Shown piece after piece: positions 15,986-24,091 of a stretch of DNA of 36,604 nt. The position numbers and the translations under genes were made by a program. The notes beneath the pieces were generated by a model that made no database searches, was not told the DNA's origin, and saw only the letters and a program-made list of their open reading frames with translations. The stretch is taken from the NCBI GenBank assembly GCA_036541255.1, contig JAZHDD010000071.1, forward strand, positions 1 through 36,604, in the 5' to 3' direction. The DNA is from Paucidesulfovibrio sp036541255 (GTDB lineage Bacteria; Desulfobacterota; Desulfovibrionia; Desulfovibrionales; Desulfovibrionaceae). Within the stretch, counting starts at the first letter, position 1. Each line of letters begins with the position of its first letter.

Positions 15986-16248
15986 GGCTTCAGGACCTCC
16001 ACGGCACTATCGCCCAGGTCGCGCAGGACATCCCCTACTCCCGACTCGTCGGACAGCATGTCCACCGTGCGGTTGCCGTCTTGCGCCCTGATCACGGATG
16101 CTTCCGGACAGTAGAAGAGGGCCGCCGAGGTAGCATTGACGTTGCCTGGCGTGATGTTGATCATGTGCAGGGAGCAGCCTGGCAGGAATACCAGCAGGGA
16201 CGCATAGAAGAGCCCCAGGGCCATGGTTTGGAGCATGAGCTTTACCAT
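15982..16248 (-). CDS. Outer-membrane lipoprotein, possible o-spanin (88 aa)
   Basis: I choose ATG 16248 because GGAGG lies seven bases upstream; an in-frame ATG at 16263 would sit within the upstream gene. The N-terminus MVKLMLQTMALGLFYASLLV ends in FLPGC, a lipobox with the Cys at about residue 25, so the product is probably lipidated and anchored in the envelope. The mature part is about 63 residues, with one more Cys. A short lipoprotein directly after a lysozyme-like gene suggests an outer-membrane spanin subunit. It lacks the Pro-rich linker of classical Rz1, so another envelope role is possible. Confidence 0.65.
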   Translation of the reverse strand: MVKLMLQTMALGLFYASLLVFLPGCSLHMINITPGNVNATSAALFYCPEASVIRAQDGNRTVDMLSDESGVGDVLRDLGDSAVEVLKP

Positions 16249-16739
16249 CCTACTACCTCCCACGCCCGGCGGAAATTACCAGGCCATGTCTCCGGATGCG
16301 GCCGGCCCGGGTTCCACGCCTCAAGATATTGCCTCCATCCCTCTTCTGCGGCGCCAGGCCCGGGCAGCGTGCCGCGTAGCCACCACAGATTGAGCCGGGC
16401 AAAACAGGCGGCCAGAACGTCGTCGTGTTCGAGTTGGTGGTAGACACTGGCCACGGTCCCGGCGTTGCCGAGCTTCCAGCACACGCCCTTGGCATGGTCC
16501 CGGGTCCGGGGATGCCGGAGCACGCCTTGAACGCCTGTGCGCTCGAACTGCCACAGGCCCTTGGCAGGGCCGTGGATAATCGTGCCGTCCTTACGGTATC
16601 CGGCTATCTGGCGGCGGACCTGTTCCGGGTCTTCCTGGGCCTGAACGGCCAGCAGTTGAGCCCGGGCCCGGTCGCTGGTCATCATGGGCGGCAACACCCG
16701 CAATGCGGGCTCGATGACGTTTTCGAGGATATTCTTCAT
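16242..16739 (-). CDS. Lysozyme-like endolysin candidate (165 aa)
   Basis: The segment LLAVQAQEDPEQVRRQIAG, then GPAKGLWQFERTGVQGVLRH, follows the lytic-transglycosylase-type pattern of a Glu in the first helix (E36 in AQED) followed by a 'G-x-x-G-L-x-Q' turn. The C-terminal EEGWRQYLEAWNPGRPHPET plus a Trp-rich tail is shared by a phage family usually found in lysis cassettes. There is no signal peptide, so a holin would be needed for release. Flanking genes encode a membrane protein and a lipoprotein, which supports an endolysin. The fold assignment is from motif reading only. Confidence 0.65.
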   Translation of the reverse strand: MKNILENVIEPALRVLPPMMTSDRARAQLLAVQAQEDPEQVRRQIAGYRKDGTIIHGPAKGLWQFERTGVQGVLRHPRTRDHAKGVCWKLGNAGTVASVYHQLEHDDVLAACFARLNLWWLRGTLPGPGAAEEGWRQYLEAWNPGRPHPETWPGNFRRAWEVVGW

Positions 16740-17068
16740 TGTGAAAGACCTCCTCGATCATTCAGAATATTGGCCTTGTGTTGTTCCGCGATTGGCAAAT
16801 GAACCACAATTTCGCGCACCATCCTGAAAAGGGTGTCCAACTTTGTGTCGATGGATGAGTCGCCTTTGTCTTGGCGCATTGACAATTCAAGGTATCGCGC
16901 ATGGATGGCGTCGAGTTTTTCCTGTGTCACCTTTGCGCATTCGATACGGTGCTTTTCGCACGCGGATATGCTTTGCTTGCCGCGTATCCCGACCACGTAG
17001 CCGACCAGGGACCCGAGGCCCCCCACCATCGCCACGACCAATATTTGCTCTAGTCCTGTGAATTCCAT
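16736..17068 (-). CDS. N-terminal membrane-anchored coiled-coil protein, holin or i-spanin candidate (110 aa)
   Basis: Residues about 8-28 (QILVVAMVGGLGSLVGYVVG) form one membrane helix. Residues about 40-95 form a charged helix likely to be a coiled coil (EKHRIECAKVTQEKLDAIHA onward). This topology fits an inner-membrane spanin or a phage membrane protein of the DUF2730 style. It overlaps the lysozyme-like gene by ATGA. Together with the downstream lipoprotein, an i-spanin/o-spanin pair is possible, in which case the 40-residue membrane peptide could be the holin. Confidence 0.6.
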   Translation of the reverse strand: MEFTGLEQILVVAMVGGLGSLVGYVVGIRGKQSISACEKHRIECAKVTQEKLDAIHARYLELSMRQDKGDSSIDTKLDTLFRMVREIVVHLPIAEQHKANILNDRGGLSQ

Positions 17069-17089
17069 TTCTGTCCGCCCCCCTTCAGG

Positions 17090-17392
17090 TCATGAGTACG
17101 CCCCTACGGAGTAGGATACGGAATACCCGGCGGCGGATACGTCTCCGTCCGGGACCAGCTTGAAGGATTTGACAATGCCCTCGATCTGGACCGGGGCTTT
17201 GTGTGTGGCCATATCCACGACCGTGTGCGCCGTGGCTTTGTAGCCGGTGCCAAAATCCACAAAAACGCTGATCGTCCCGGCAGTGGCCAAACCCAGGTCG
17301 AGCTGGTGGTGGCAAAGCTGCGGGGCGGTAAGAAATTCGACCGTCTTGGTTTTGGCGAAGGTCTGGGGATTGCTGTTTAAAAATCGTTCCAT
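17090..17392 (-). CDS. Small beta-rich structural protein (100 aa)
   Basis: Begins MERFLNSNPQTFAKTKTVEF and shows alternating strands (TISVFVDFGTGYKATAHTVV, then VQIEGIVKSFKLV, then GYSVSYSVGAYS). No Cys-rich or membrane segment is present. It starts one base after the stop of the 184-residue gene and closes the head-tail block before the lysis cassette. A head-closure or tail-terminator type role is plausible, but it is not recognised. Confidence 0.65.
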   Translation of the reverse strand: MERFLNSNPQTFAKTKTVEFLTAPQLCHHQLDLGLATAGTISVFVDFGTGYKATAHTVVDMATHKAPVQIEGIVKSFKLVPDGDVSAAGYSVSYSVGAYS

Positions 17393-17393
17393 A

Positions 17394-17948
17394 TCAATTT
17401 ACTCCAGGAATGCGGACGCGCATCACGCCGCGCATTCTGTTGGTGTTTCGGTCGCGCTTGGTGCTGTTCACGGCATCGCGGTAAATCTGGTAGAGAGGCT
17501 GCGCCCGGCCGGGGTTCGTCCAATCCTTGCCGGGCAGCATGAGCAGAGAGTGTTTGGCGTGGGCGACAATGGCCTCTCGGTACTGGTCATCCAGCCAATC
17601 GGGGATTTCCGTCTCGGAGCGGTCGGGCTGTATCGCAACGGTCAGGGTGTATTTCGTGTCGCTGGTCACGTCCCGGCGCACACGCACGTAACCGCCCGGG
17701 TAAAGAATGGGCGGTTCGCTGGTCTGCTCCGACTCCCAGGAGACAATCCCGAGTACGGACATATCGGTGGGAACGCGGATTGCGCCGGTATCCTTTCCGG
17801 CCCTGATCCATGCGCTGGTGTCGTGCTCCCAAACCCATGTGGCCGCGCAAAAGGATCGCGCCGCCTCCATGATGGACTGTTCAATGGCCAGGACGTTGCA
17901 GCCGGGCACTTCCGGGGCGACGTAGTTGACGAGGTCGGAAATATTCAT
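17394..17948 (-). CDS. Head-tail adaptor / tail tubular A-like protein (184 aa)
   Basis: Starts MNISDLVNYVAPEVPGCNVL, with a helix-rich opening (AIEQSIMEAARSFCAATWVW) that matches podovirus adaptor proteins, followed by beta segments (YVRVRRDV, YTLTVAIQP) and the helix IPDWLDDQYREAIVAHAKHS. That 'opening helices, small beta domain, helix pair, basic tail' plan resembles T7 gp11-type adaptors that sit below the portal. It overlaps the preceding adaptor gene (ATGA), supporting coupled synthesis. Confidence 0.65.
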   Translation of the reverse strand: MNISDLVNYVAPEVPGCNVLAIEQSIMEAARSFCAATWVWEHDTSAWIRAGKDTGAIRVPTDMSVLGIVSWESEQTSEPPILYPGGYVRVRRDVTSDTKYTLTVAIQPDRSETEIPDWLDDQYREAIVAHAKHSLLMLPGKDWTNPGRAQPLYQIYRDAVNSTKRDRNTNRMRGVMRVRIPGVN

Positions 17949-18631
17949 GCGTCACCTGCGCTACTCGCCACGTTCGGAACCATGGGGCGGTTGGGGTTGA
18001 CATACATTTCGGCCTCTTTGTTCAGGCCCAGGAGCTTGTAAAAGACAGTCATGTGATTGGCCGCGCGCTGCTGCGCCTCGCCCTCGCCCTGTTGCTGGTA
18101 CTGGCGGGCCAGGATGTAATCGACCAGGGCCGCGTCGTTGGGCACGTCCACGGTCGTGTGTGCGGCGCGAGAATTGACTTGGTTGGTCGGCAGGTAAATG
18201 TCGCACGGGATGGGCTCGAAGCTGCACGCGATCTGCAAGCGGGGATTCTTCGTGGTCGGATTTGGGTAAATCCAGAAATTTCGTAGGAGCTTGTCGTCGA
18301 ACATGAAGTGCTTGATCCATTGCCCGGTGGCATCCATCCATGTCGGCGCGTATGATTCGATGTCGGAAATATCCGCAACGCGGACGGCGGGACCGCCCAC
18401 GTTACGAATGGCCTTGATGAACGCCAGGGCGTTGTCCGGGATGGTTTGCATGGCTCCGGCCTGCACAGCCACTTCCGTGACCGCTGCGCCGTCGTCGGGC
18501 TTCATAGTGACATAGAGCTTGCGCCCCTCATTCAACCATGTCTGGGTCACATAATTGCCCCAGAACGTGCCGCCCGCGTCCATGGTAATGGCCCGGACCC
18601 GCGCCAGAACATCAGCAGCCAGGGCGCTCAT
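17945..18631 (-). CDS. Head-tail connector, DUF6682-like (228 aa)
   Basis: I use ATG 18631 (MSALAADVLARVRAITMDAG), one base after the upstream stop, instead of an in-frame ATG at 18661 inside the neighbour. The pattern VTQTWLNEGRKLYVTMKPDD, then AGAMQTIPDNALAFIKAIRN, matches phage adaptor proteins I know as DUF6682: a helical bundle that binds the portal, with 'W-L-N-E-x-x-x' and 'Q-T-I-P' landmarks. The C-terminal half carries a long helix rich in Gln (ILARQYQQQGEGEAQQRAAN). Its location between capsid and the second adaptor supports this. Confidence 0.7.
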   Translation of the reverse strand: MSALAADVLARVRAITMDAGGTFWGNYVTQTWLNEGRKLYVTMKPDDGAAVTEVAVQAGAMQTIPDNALAFIKAIRNVGGPAVRVADISDIESYAPTWMDATGQWIKHFMFDDKLLRNFWIYPNPTTKNPRLQIACSFEPIPCDIYLPTNQVNSRAAHTTVDVPNDAALVDYILARQYQQQGEGEAQQRAANHMTVFYKLLGLNKEAEMYVNPNRPMVPNVASSAGDA

Positions 18632-18632
18632 A

Positions 18633-19016
18633 TTAAGCGCCCTCGCCCTTGATGTAGGCAATGAGATCGGCTTTCTTCAGACGGGACAGGTTGCGGTTGT
18701 CGCCGCGTAGTTTCTCTTCCGCGTTGGCCATGGCAATCAGTTCGTCCCGGGTCATTTCATCCAGGGACTTGGGCATTACAGGCGGCTCCTGATCCTGCCC
18801 ATCCCATTCGAGCCCCACCGGGGACTCATCGAACAGCGACATGGAGCCTTCTCCCGTCAGCATGGGCGGCGTCGGGGCCATAGGCGGCTCCACAGGCGTC
18901 TGGGCTTCCGCTTCGGGTAATTGGTCTACCTGCACAACTTCGATGTTCTCGGCCTCTGCCAGACCCTCGTGGTACACGTAGAGCCTTCCTGTGATTGTAT
19001 GTTTCAGCATTCGCAT
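18633..19016 (-). CDS. Protein with C-terminal HeH/SAP-like helical domain (127 aa)
   Basis: I choose ATG 19016 (MRMLKHTITGRLYVYHEGLA), which has GAGG nine bases upstream; an ATG at 19031 is less well placed. The N-terminus is a small beta unit, residues about 40-75 are a Pro-rich disordered linker, and the C-terminus (LDEMTRDELIAMANAEEKLR, then LSRLKKADLIAYI) has the helix-extension-helix look of HeH/SAP/Rho-N domains that bind nucleic acid. Such genes are common between capsid and adaptor genes in phages. The function is not established. Confidence 0.65.
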   Translation of the reverse strand: MRMLKHTITGRLYVYHEGLAEAENIEVVQVDQLPEAEAQTPVEPPMAPTPPMLTGEGSMSLFDESPVGLEWDGQDQEPPVMPKSLDEMTRDELIAMANAEEKLRGDNRNLSRLKKADLIAYIKGEGA

Positions 19017-19035
19017 GGTGTTGGACCTCATTAAA

Positions 19036-19057
19036 GCGGGAGCCCGTAGGCCCCCGC
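19036..19057 (-). terminator. Hairpin after the exported capsid-neighbour gene
   Basis: On the plus strand GCGGGAGCC (19036-19044), loop CGTA, GGCCCCCGC (19049-19057): a 9-bp stem with one mismatch. On the minus strand it is followed by TTTAAT, a weak U tract. It could partially terminate or stabilise upstream late mRNA. Confidence 0.5.
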
Positions 19058-19065
19058 ATGTTCTG

Positions 19066-19569
19066 TTACGGACGGGACTTGAACGGGATGATCACGGCAC
19101 GCACATAGGCCTTGAGCTTATCGGTTCCATGGTCAAACGTGATCCGCACCTTTCCGGCGGCGGTCGTGAGTTGCTTCCCGGCGGTGCCCCCATAGGTCAG
19201 GGCGAAAGCGTTGGTCGTGGCCGTGGAGTTGGAAACCTGATTGGCCAGGAATCCGGTTGCGTTGGTCGCATCGCCGATGTCGATGGTGCAGGTTGCCAGG
19301 TCTTCACCCGAGACAACTTCATAATGAACGCCGTAAATTACGGACCCCTTGGGGGCTTTGATGCAATCCAGGGTGTCGCCAGCGGCAAACCCGTCCCCGC
19401 CGTTGTGCTGCGAAGCGTCGAGGTAATATTCAACCGTGTACGGGCCAAACGTGTTGGCCGGTACGCCGTAGTCCTGGCCGGTGGTCACATCGTAATTTTC
19501 CACGGCCAGCGCGAGGCCAGCAGCGAAAAGCACGAATGCGATAAGGATAAATCCGAGGAATCTTTTCAT
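19066..19569 (-). CDS. Capsid-neighbour protein carrying a Sec signal peptide (167 aa)
   Basis: MKRFLGFILIAFVLFAAGLA followed by LA-VEN is a textbook signal peptide with an Ala-x-Ala site near residue 22. The mature domain (YDVTTGQDYGVPANTFGPYT, then GSVIYGVHYEVVSGEDLATC, then CTIDIGDATNATGFLANQ) is a beta-rich pattern I associate with small phage structural proteins lying beside the capsid gene. GGAG precedes the ATG by seven bases. The gene follows the major capsid gene after 50 bases containing a hairpin. A virion decoration protein would not be expected to be exported, so either the leader acts as a membrane anchor or the protein works in the host envelope. Confidence 0.75.
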   Translation of the reverse strand: MKRFLGFILIAFVLFAAGLALAVENYDVTTGQDYGVPANTFGPYTVEYYLDASQHNGGDGFAAGDTLDCIKAPKGSVIYGVHYEVVSGEDLATCTIDIGDATNATGFLANQVSNSTATTNAFALTYGGTAGKQLTTAAGKVRITFDHGTDKLKAYVRAVIIPFKSRP

Positions 19570-19590
19570 TGCGTAACTCCGTAGAAGAGA

Positions 19591-19610
19591 GGGGAAGCCG
19601 AAGCCTCCCC
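19591..19610 (-). terminator. UUCG-loop hairpin after the major capsid gene
   Basis: On the minus strand GGGGAGGC-TTCG-GCTTCCCC forms an 8-bp stem (one G-U) capped by a stable UUCG loop, followed by TCTCTTCT. It lies 10 bases after the capsid stop. It may act as a leaky terminator or 3' stabiliser that sets high capsid expression relative to downstream genes. Confidence 0.6.
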
Positions 19611-19619
19611 CTTTATCGG

Positions 19620-20555
19620 TTAGATGTTGGTCAGGGCGCCGGGGGTCACATACAGGTCAACGATGCCCTCGGGCTTCATGACATTGTCGCCGTAAACCTG
19701 CAAACCGCGCATCAAGTCACCGAAATCATTCTGGTTCTTGAGCGTTTCGTTCTCGGTCAACTGGCTGGCGAAGGTGTAGCAGTCCTTATGGCCCACAACG
19801 ATGTGGTAGCATCCATTCGCGTCGGGCTGGATGTTGTTGGACTGATACAGGGTCGCGTTGCCGATCACTCCCAATCTTCCATTTCTCAACATCGAAACTC
19901 CATCCCCGGACACGGAAGCATCAGACAGCTTCGAGGTAGCGATACGGGTAGCCACCCAGGCCGGGATAACTGCCCAGATCTTGCCGGGGTTGCTGGTATC
20001 AATGTTCTGTTCGGCCAAGCACTGCACGGCTTCCAGAATCTTGCCCAGGATGTTGGAGTTGGACAGGGTCACGGGAGTACCGGCCTTACCCAGGTCGATA
20101 GAGCTGCTGATCTTACCGGCGGCATCGCCCGCGTTCTTCGGGTGCGCGGCGGCAGGCAGGCGGCTCAAGCAATCGCGGTCAACCTCGATCTTGAGTTCCT
20201 GCGAGGCGTGGGCGGCCCACTTGGACACGAACGCGACGTCAGACTGCACAACGTCGATCTTCGGGAGCTGCACGCCATAGTACAGGCCCTTGTCGATAAG
20301 CAGCTTGACCCCGGACGGCTGAAGGTGATCATACTGAAGGTTCATGCCCTTCACATACTTGCGAATCTGCATGGACGGCAGGGTACGAACGACAACCGTG
20401 TCGCCCTGTTCCTTGATTTGGCCCTCATATTCGGTGTTGGCGATGGCCGCGAGAACGGTTGAGATATAAAACTCAACCAGCAATTCTTTGGCGTATAGCT
20501 CCGGGATGTAATATCCAAGAGACGGAACGCCCGGTGCGGTAGGAAACTGATTCAT
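19620..20555 (-). CDS. Major capsid protein (311 aa)
   Basis: The protein starts MNQFPTAPGVPSLGYYIPEL and has YAKELLVEFYISTVLAAIAN, EGQIKEQGDTVVVRTLPSMQ and GVQLPKIDVVQSDVAFVSKW, the usual N-arm, E-loop-like and P-domain pattern of HK97-fold capsid proteins of podoviruses. Its length, about 310 residues, is standard. It directly follows the scaffold gene and precedes a small beta-rich protein and the adaptors. GAGG lies eight bases before the start. Two hairpins downstream suggest expression tuning. The product forms the icosahedral head. Confidence 0.85.
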   Translation of the reverse strand: MNQFPTAPGVPSLGYYIPELYAKELLVEFYISTVLAAIANTEYEGQIKEQGDTVVVRTLPSMQIRKYVKGMNLQYDHLQPSGVKLLIDKGLYYGVQLPKIDVVQSDVAFVSKWAAHASQELKIEVDRDCLSRLPAAAHPKNAGDAAGKISSSIDLGKAGTPVTLSNSNILGKILEAVQCLAEQNIDTSNPGKIWAVIPAWVATRIATSKLSDASVSGDGVSMLRNGRLGVIGNATLYQSNNIQPDANGCYHIVVGHKDCYTFASQLTENETLKNQNDFGDLMRGLQVYGDNVMKPEGIVDLYVTPGALTNI

Positions 20556-20578
20556 AGCTGGAACCTCATAAGCCGGTT

Positions 20579-21559
20579 CTATTGGATTCTACCCTCTAGT
20601 CCGGCGCGTATAAGCTCTTGGCAAATCGGTTTAGTTTCCGCATCGCTCTTGTAGACCTGTCCACGCCAGACGAATGGATACTGTCCAATCGTCCGGAGTC
20701 TATACAACTCGTTGACTTCGGCCATTGGGAAGATTTCCCCGGCCTGCTGCGGTTGCGGTACCGCGTCGGTGCTCGTGGAGCGGGACGGCGGTTCGGTGGA
20801 CACCTTGTTGGGCGGTTGCGGTGGCTGCTTCGATTTGCGGGAAGCCTTGAATGTATTGAAGAAATCCTTGATGTCATCCACATTGCGGCCCTGCATGAGC
20901 ATTTCGCCGATCTTCCGGCGGCTCATCTTTGTCAGACCGTCGATTCCATCCAGCCAGGCCAGGAATTCCGGATCAGCCTTGATGCCGAGTTCCTTGTTCC
21001 CGTTGAGCTGGTCGAAATCAGGGACCGCGCGTAGCAGGTCGCGCCAAAACACTTGTTCTTCGGTCTGCTGCTGTGTTTCGTGGACCTGCTTCACGTTGCC
21101 CTGCACCTGATCGAGCACGGCTTGCAGCGCATCAATCTTGGCCTGCTGCGCCTGCACGAGGTCGTACATTTTGCCGAATTCCTCGTCGTACTCGTTCAGT
21201 GCATCGCGGCTTACCGAGGTGGGCGGGTCAGGTTGCGGCGGGGCTTGCTGTGCCTTTTCGTGCAGGGCTTGTTCGGCCTGCTGCAAACGGGCCTTCAGGT
21301 CGCGGATTTGTTCCGCGAGCCGTGGGACCTCGGCGTAGTATTTCCCGTTGATCGCGTTGAACCGATCCTTCCATGTCTCTTCCGAGGCGTCGGGTAGCGT
21401 CGGTGGTGCGTCCGGGGCCGTGTCCTTCGGGACATCGGTATCCTTCGTCTCCGGTGCGGCCTGCTGCTCTTGCTGCGAGGTATCGCCCGGCTTGAATTGC
21501 GCCATGATCGCGTCTGCGGCTGCGCGTGCTTCCTGAACCTGTTTCGGTAAACCTTCCAT
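20579..21559 (-). CDS. Scaffolding protein (326 aa)
   Basis: The sequence is very rich in Gln, Glu, Lys, Asp and Pro and mostly helical: an acidic Pro-rich N-terminus (about 25-60), a coiled coil (about 75-170: RLAEQIRDLKARLQQAEQAL onward), and a charged C-terminal segment. This is the classic composition of an internal scaffold that guides procapsid assembly. It lies between portal and capsid genes, the normal place. GGAAGGAAGG precedes the ATG. No protease domain is visible. Confidence 0.8.
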   Translation of the reverse strand: MEGLPKQVQEARAAADAIMAQFKPGDTSQQEQQAAPETKDTDVPKDTAPDAPPTLPDASEETWKDRFNAINGKYYAEVPRLAEQIRDLKARLQQAEQALHEKAQQAPPQPDPPTSVSRDALNEYDEEFGKMYDLVQAQQAKIDALQAVLDQVQGNVKQVHETQQQTEEQVFWRDLLRAVPDFDQLNGNKELGIKADPEFLAWLDGIDGLTKMSRRKIGEMLMQGRNVDDIKDFFNTFKASRKSKQPPQPPNKVSTEPPSRSTSTDAVPQPQQAGEIFPMAEVNELYRLRTIGQYPFVWRGQVYKSDAETKPICQELIRAGLEGRIQ

Positions 21560-21586
21560 CCTGTCCTTCCTTCCGGGCGGCTATGC

Positions 21587-21676
21587 GTCTCCGGCCGGGG
21601 GTCCCGGGCTCGTGTTGCGAGTCTCCGGTACTGCCCATTGATGTTTTGTGATCCGTCTCCCCCTGGTCGTCTCCGG
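21587..21676. repeat. Three GTCTCCGG repeats in a late-operon gap
   Basis: The 151-base gap 21560-21710 holds GTCTCCGG at 21587, 21621 and 21669 on the plus strand; the last two extend to GTCTCCGG(T)ACTGCCC. No credible small gene is seen here. Shared extension beyond the core suggests true duplication rather than chance. Confidence 0.45.
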
Positions 21677-21710
21677 ACTGCCCGGGCGCGGGGCTACGGC
21701 TCGAAATTTG

Positions 21711-21917
21711 TCACGGCGTGTTGGCCGCCTGCACCAGCATCTTGGCCAACGCGCGATACGCCAGGGCCATGCCTTGGGAGCGGTACATCGTGGGCCCTTC
21801 CTGGGTCAGGGAATTGCTTGCGTGCACGTCGGCCTGGGCCTCCAAAAACGGGAAAAAATCCCGCTCGCGGGAGATGCGCTTGAGCATCCGTGTCGTGTTG
21901 TCGTCGTGCTGCATCAC
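21711..21917 (-). CDS. Small helical protein between portal and scaffold (68 aa)
   Basis: Begins MMQHDDNTTRMLKRISRERD and is helical throughout, with a hydrophobic C-terminal helix (MALAYRALAKMLVQAANTP). The start overlaps the portal stop by ATGA (21914-21917). Small proteins here occur in many podoviruses and may assist portal or scaffold assembly. Not recognised beyond that. Confidence 0.7.
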   Translation of the reverse strand: MMQHDDNTTRMLKRISRERDFFPFLEAQADVHASNSLTQEGPTMYRSQGMALAYRALAKMLVQAANTP

Positions 21918-24091
21918 ATGGCCCTCTGCTGCATGAGGTTGCCGTCAGCCTGCCCTTCCGGACTGGCCCCGCTCGGGAGCGCCTGCTGTCCTCCACTGGG
22001 CGGAAGCGCGGCGGTCTGCTGTGCGAGCATGGCCGTCATTTCGTCCTGCTTGAGCCGCATTTGCAGCTCGCGCTTGGACGGGACCACGTTGCCGAATTCC
22101 AAACCCTTGAAATATTGCCTCAAGATTTCCGCGTAGCCCTCCATGCCGATGACGTTCAACGCCATGGCATCGCCCTTGATGGCGATCATGGCTTCGTTGC
22201 GTCGGAGGCGCAGGGCCTCTTTGTGGAGGAGTGCGGTAGCGCCCACGGCCTGGACTTTCACGTCGCCGCGATACTGGCCGGGGTTGTTAATGAGGATGTC
22301 GGTCATAAGCCGCTGAATGGACGGCTCGATTTGATTGCGGTCGATGTTCTTGGCCACGCGCTGGATGCCCTTTGTGGCGCCTTCGAGCATCATGGCGTAG
22401 CCGCTGGACGTGCGCAGGACGCCTTGCTGGCCGCCCGTGCCGCCGGTCGCGTAGCGCGGGATGCCCGATTTATTGTCGCTCTCGCCGTTCCAAAATTCGT
22501 AGACCTTGAGCAGTTCGGGGGCGTGCAGCTCCGGTTGGAAAAACCACAGAGGTTGACGGCTGGTTGACCCGCCCTGGTACGCCTCCATGTTGAATTGCCA
22601 AATTTTGAATGGGAAAATTTCGTCGATCTTCTCGTTGGGGGGCATGGCGCCGACATCCACGCCAACCTGGGGACCGGAGGAAACGGCCATGTTGCGCGCC
22701 AGGGACCGCGCTGCGACGTTGCATTGGCTTTGGCAGTCGCCGATAACCTCGGGCAGGGCCCGGCCCCAGAACGAGCCCTTGAACTCGCGGAACGGGGCCA
22801 TGAAATAGGGGCGCTGGCCGTCGGGGGAGGAATTGAGCTGGCATTTGATCACGTAGGAGCCGATCAGCCACGCCTCTACGGGGTAGTGCTTTGTCGGGTC
22901 CGGGATCATGTCCGGATACATGCCGTATTCGAGCAGGCGGTATCCGGCCACGTCGGCCCAGATTTGGAGCGCCGGAATGGTCGGCTCGGGGTTGACGAGC
23001 AGATTGTCCCGGCCTTCGAGCCGCTGGCGCTCGGTTTCGGTGGTGCTGTCCAGCCAGGTCGAACGGATGGTGCCGGTGGACTGCTCCCGGATCACGGTGC
23101 GGATCGCGTCGGCGTCGTAGCCCTCGATCCCGATCAGATCATGCAAGTCCTTGGCTGTGATGTAGTGGCGTTCGATCAGCGGCCCGTCTTGGCAATCGCG
23201 GTTTTCAGCGGCGGGGAATATGTCCCACGGGCTCGGAGTGGTCCATTTGTGGACGATCTTGCGCACGAGCACGGGCTTGCCATCCTTCCATTCGAGGACC
23301 TGCTTGTTGACTTGAATCGGGCCCTTCAGGAACGAGCACGGATATGTGCAAAAATCGGGGATGGATTCGAGCAGGGCTTGGCGCCAACCGGATTCGACGG
23401 CCGCGTCCTTGATTGCGTCCACGAGTTTTTCCGTCTGGGCTTTCGCTTCCTCGTGCAGCACGTCGCGCAGGTCATTTTCCAATTCCTCCATCTGCTCTTG
23501 CATGAGGGCCTGGAACCGCTGCGTGGCCTGGACCTCGTCCCGGATGCCGCCCATGGCGATTTCCAGTTCGAGCATGTCCATGGCGGCGCTCTGTACGGTT
23601 TGCATCGCAGTCTGGTGCAACGCCTGCTGCAACTCGGGCTGGAGTTCCGGGACCGGGGTTTCCTCGGCGCCGTAGGGCTCATCGTCCGGGTTGTCGTAAA
23701 TGTCGTAGAGCCAGGATTCGAGATTGCTGCACTTTTCGTCTGTCAGCAGCATGTAGATAGCGGGGCTCCCCTCTTCCGCAATCTGCTGCAACTGCTGCGC
23801 GCTGTATTCGCCCTTGCGGGCCAGGAGGCATTTGAGCAGGCGCGGCTCCACGTTGCGTTGCTTGTGGTCTTTGACCGCGTCCCACATGCCCCGGAAGTAT
23901 CCGGCCAGGCTCGTGATGAGAGGCTGATTTTGCCGCTGCATCATCGCCGTGCGCTCGTCTGCGGCCCGGGATTCGGCGGCCTGTAGGTCGGTGTTGCCCT
24001 GCCACTTGCCCATGACGGCCATGACCGGCTGTTGCGCGGGAGACGGTTCGGGGGAGCGAGAGAGGCCGAGGCCCTGGGGAGTCTGCATCAT
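21914..24091 (-). CDS. Portal protein (725 aa)
   Basis: At 725 residues it matches the large P22-type portals. Typical stretches include the N-terminal helix block (LAGYFRGMWDAVKDHKQRNV), an acidic Gln-rich helical insert (about 140-240), the wing/stem region with WTTPSPWDIFPAAENRDCQD and PYFMAPFREFKGSFWGRALP, EVIGDCQSQCNVAARSLARN, and an Asn/Gln-rich barrel-like C-terminus. It is the channel through which terminase packages DNA. It overlaps terL upstream (ATGA) and the small helical gene downstream, giving the standard terS-terL-portal order. Confidence 0.85.
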   Translation of the reverse strand: MMQTPQGLGLSRSPEPSPAQQPVMAVMGKWQGNTDLQAAESRAADERTAMMQRQNQPLITSLAGYFRGMWDAVKDHKQRNVEPRLLKCLLARKGEYSAQQLQQIAEEGSPAIYMLLTDEKCSNLESWLYDIYDNPDDEPYGAEETPVPELQPELQQALHQTAMQTVQSAAMDMLELEIAMGGIRDEVQATQRFQALMQEQMEELENDLRDVLHEEAKAQTEKLVDAIKDAAVESGWRQALLESIPDFCTYPCSFLKGPIQVNKQVLEWKDGKPVLVRKIVHKWTTPSPWDIFPAAENRDCQDGPLIERHYITAKDLHDLIGIEGYDADAIRTVIREQSTGTIRSTWLDSTTETERQRLEGRDNLLVNPEPTIPALQIWADVAGYRLLEYGMYPDMIPDPTKHYPVEAWLIGSYVIKCQLNSSPDGQRPYFMAPFREFKGSFWGRALPEVIGDCQSQCNVAARSLARNMAVSSGPQVGVDVGAMPPNEKIDEIFPFKIWQFNMEAYQGGSTSRQPLWFFQPELHAPELLKVYEFWNGESDNKSGIPRYATGGTGGQQGVLRTSSGYAMMLEGATKGIQRVAKNIDRNQIEPSIQRLMTDILINNPGQYRGDVKVQAVGATALLHKEALRLRRNEAMIAIKGDAMALNVIGMEGYAEILRQYFKGLEFGNVVPSKRELQMRLKQDEMTAMLAQQTAALPPSGGQQALPSGASPEGQADGNLMQQRAM

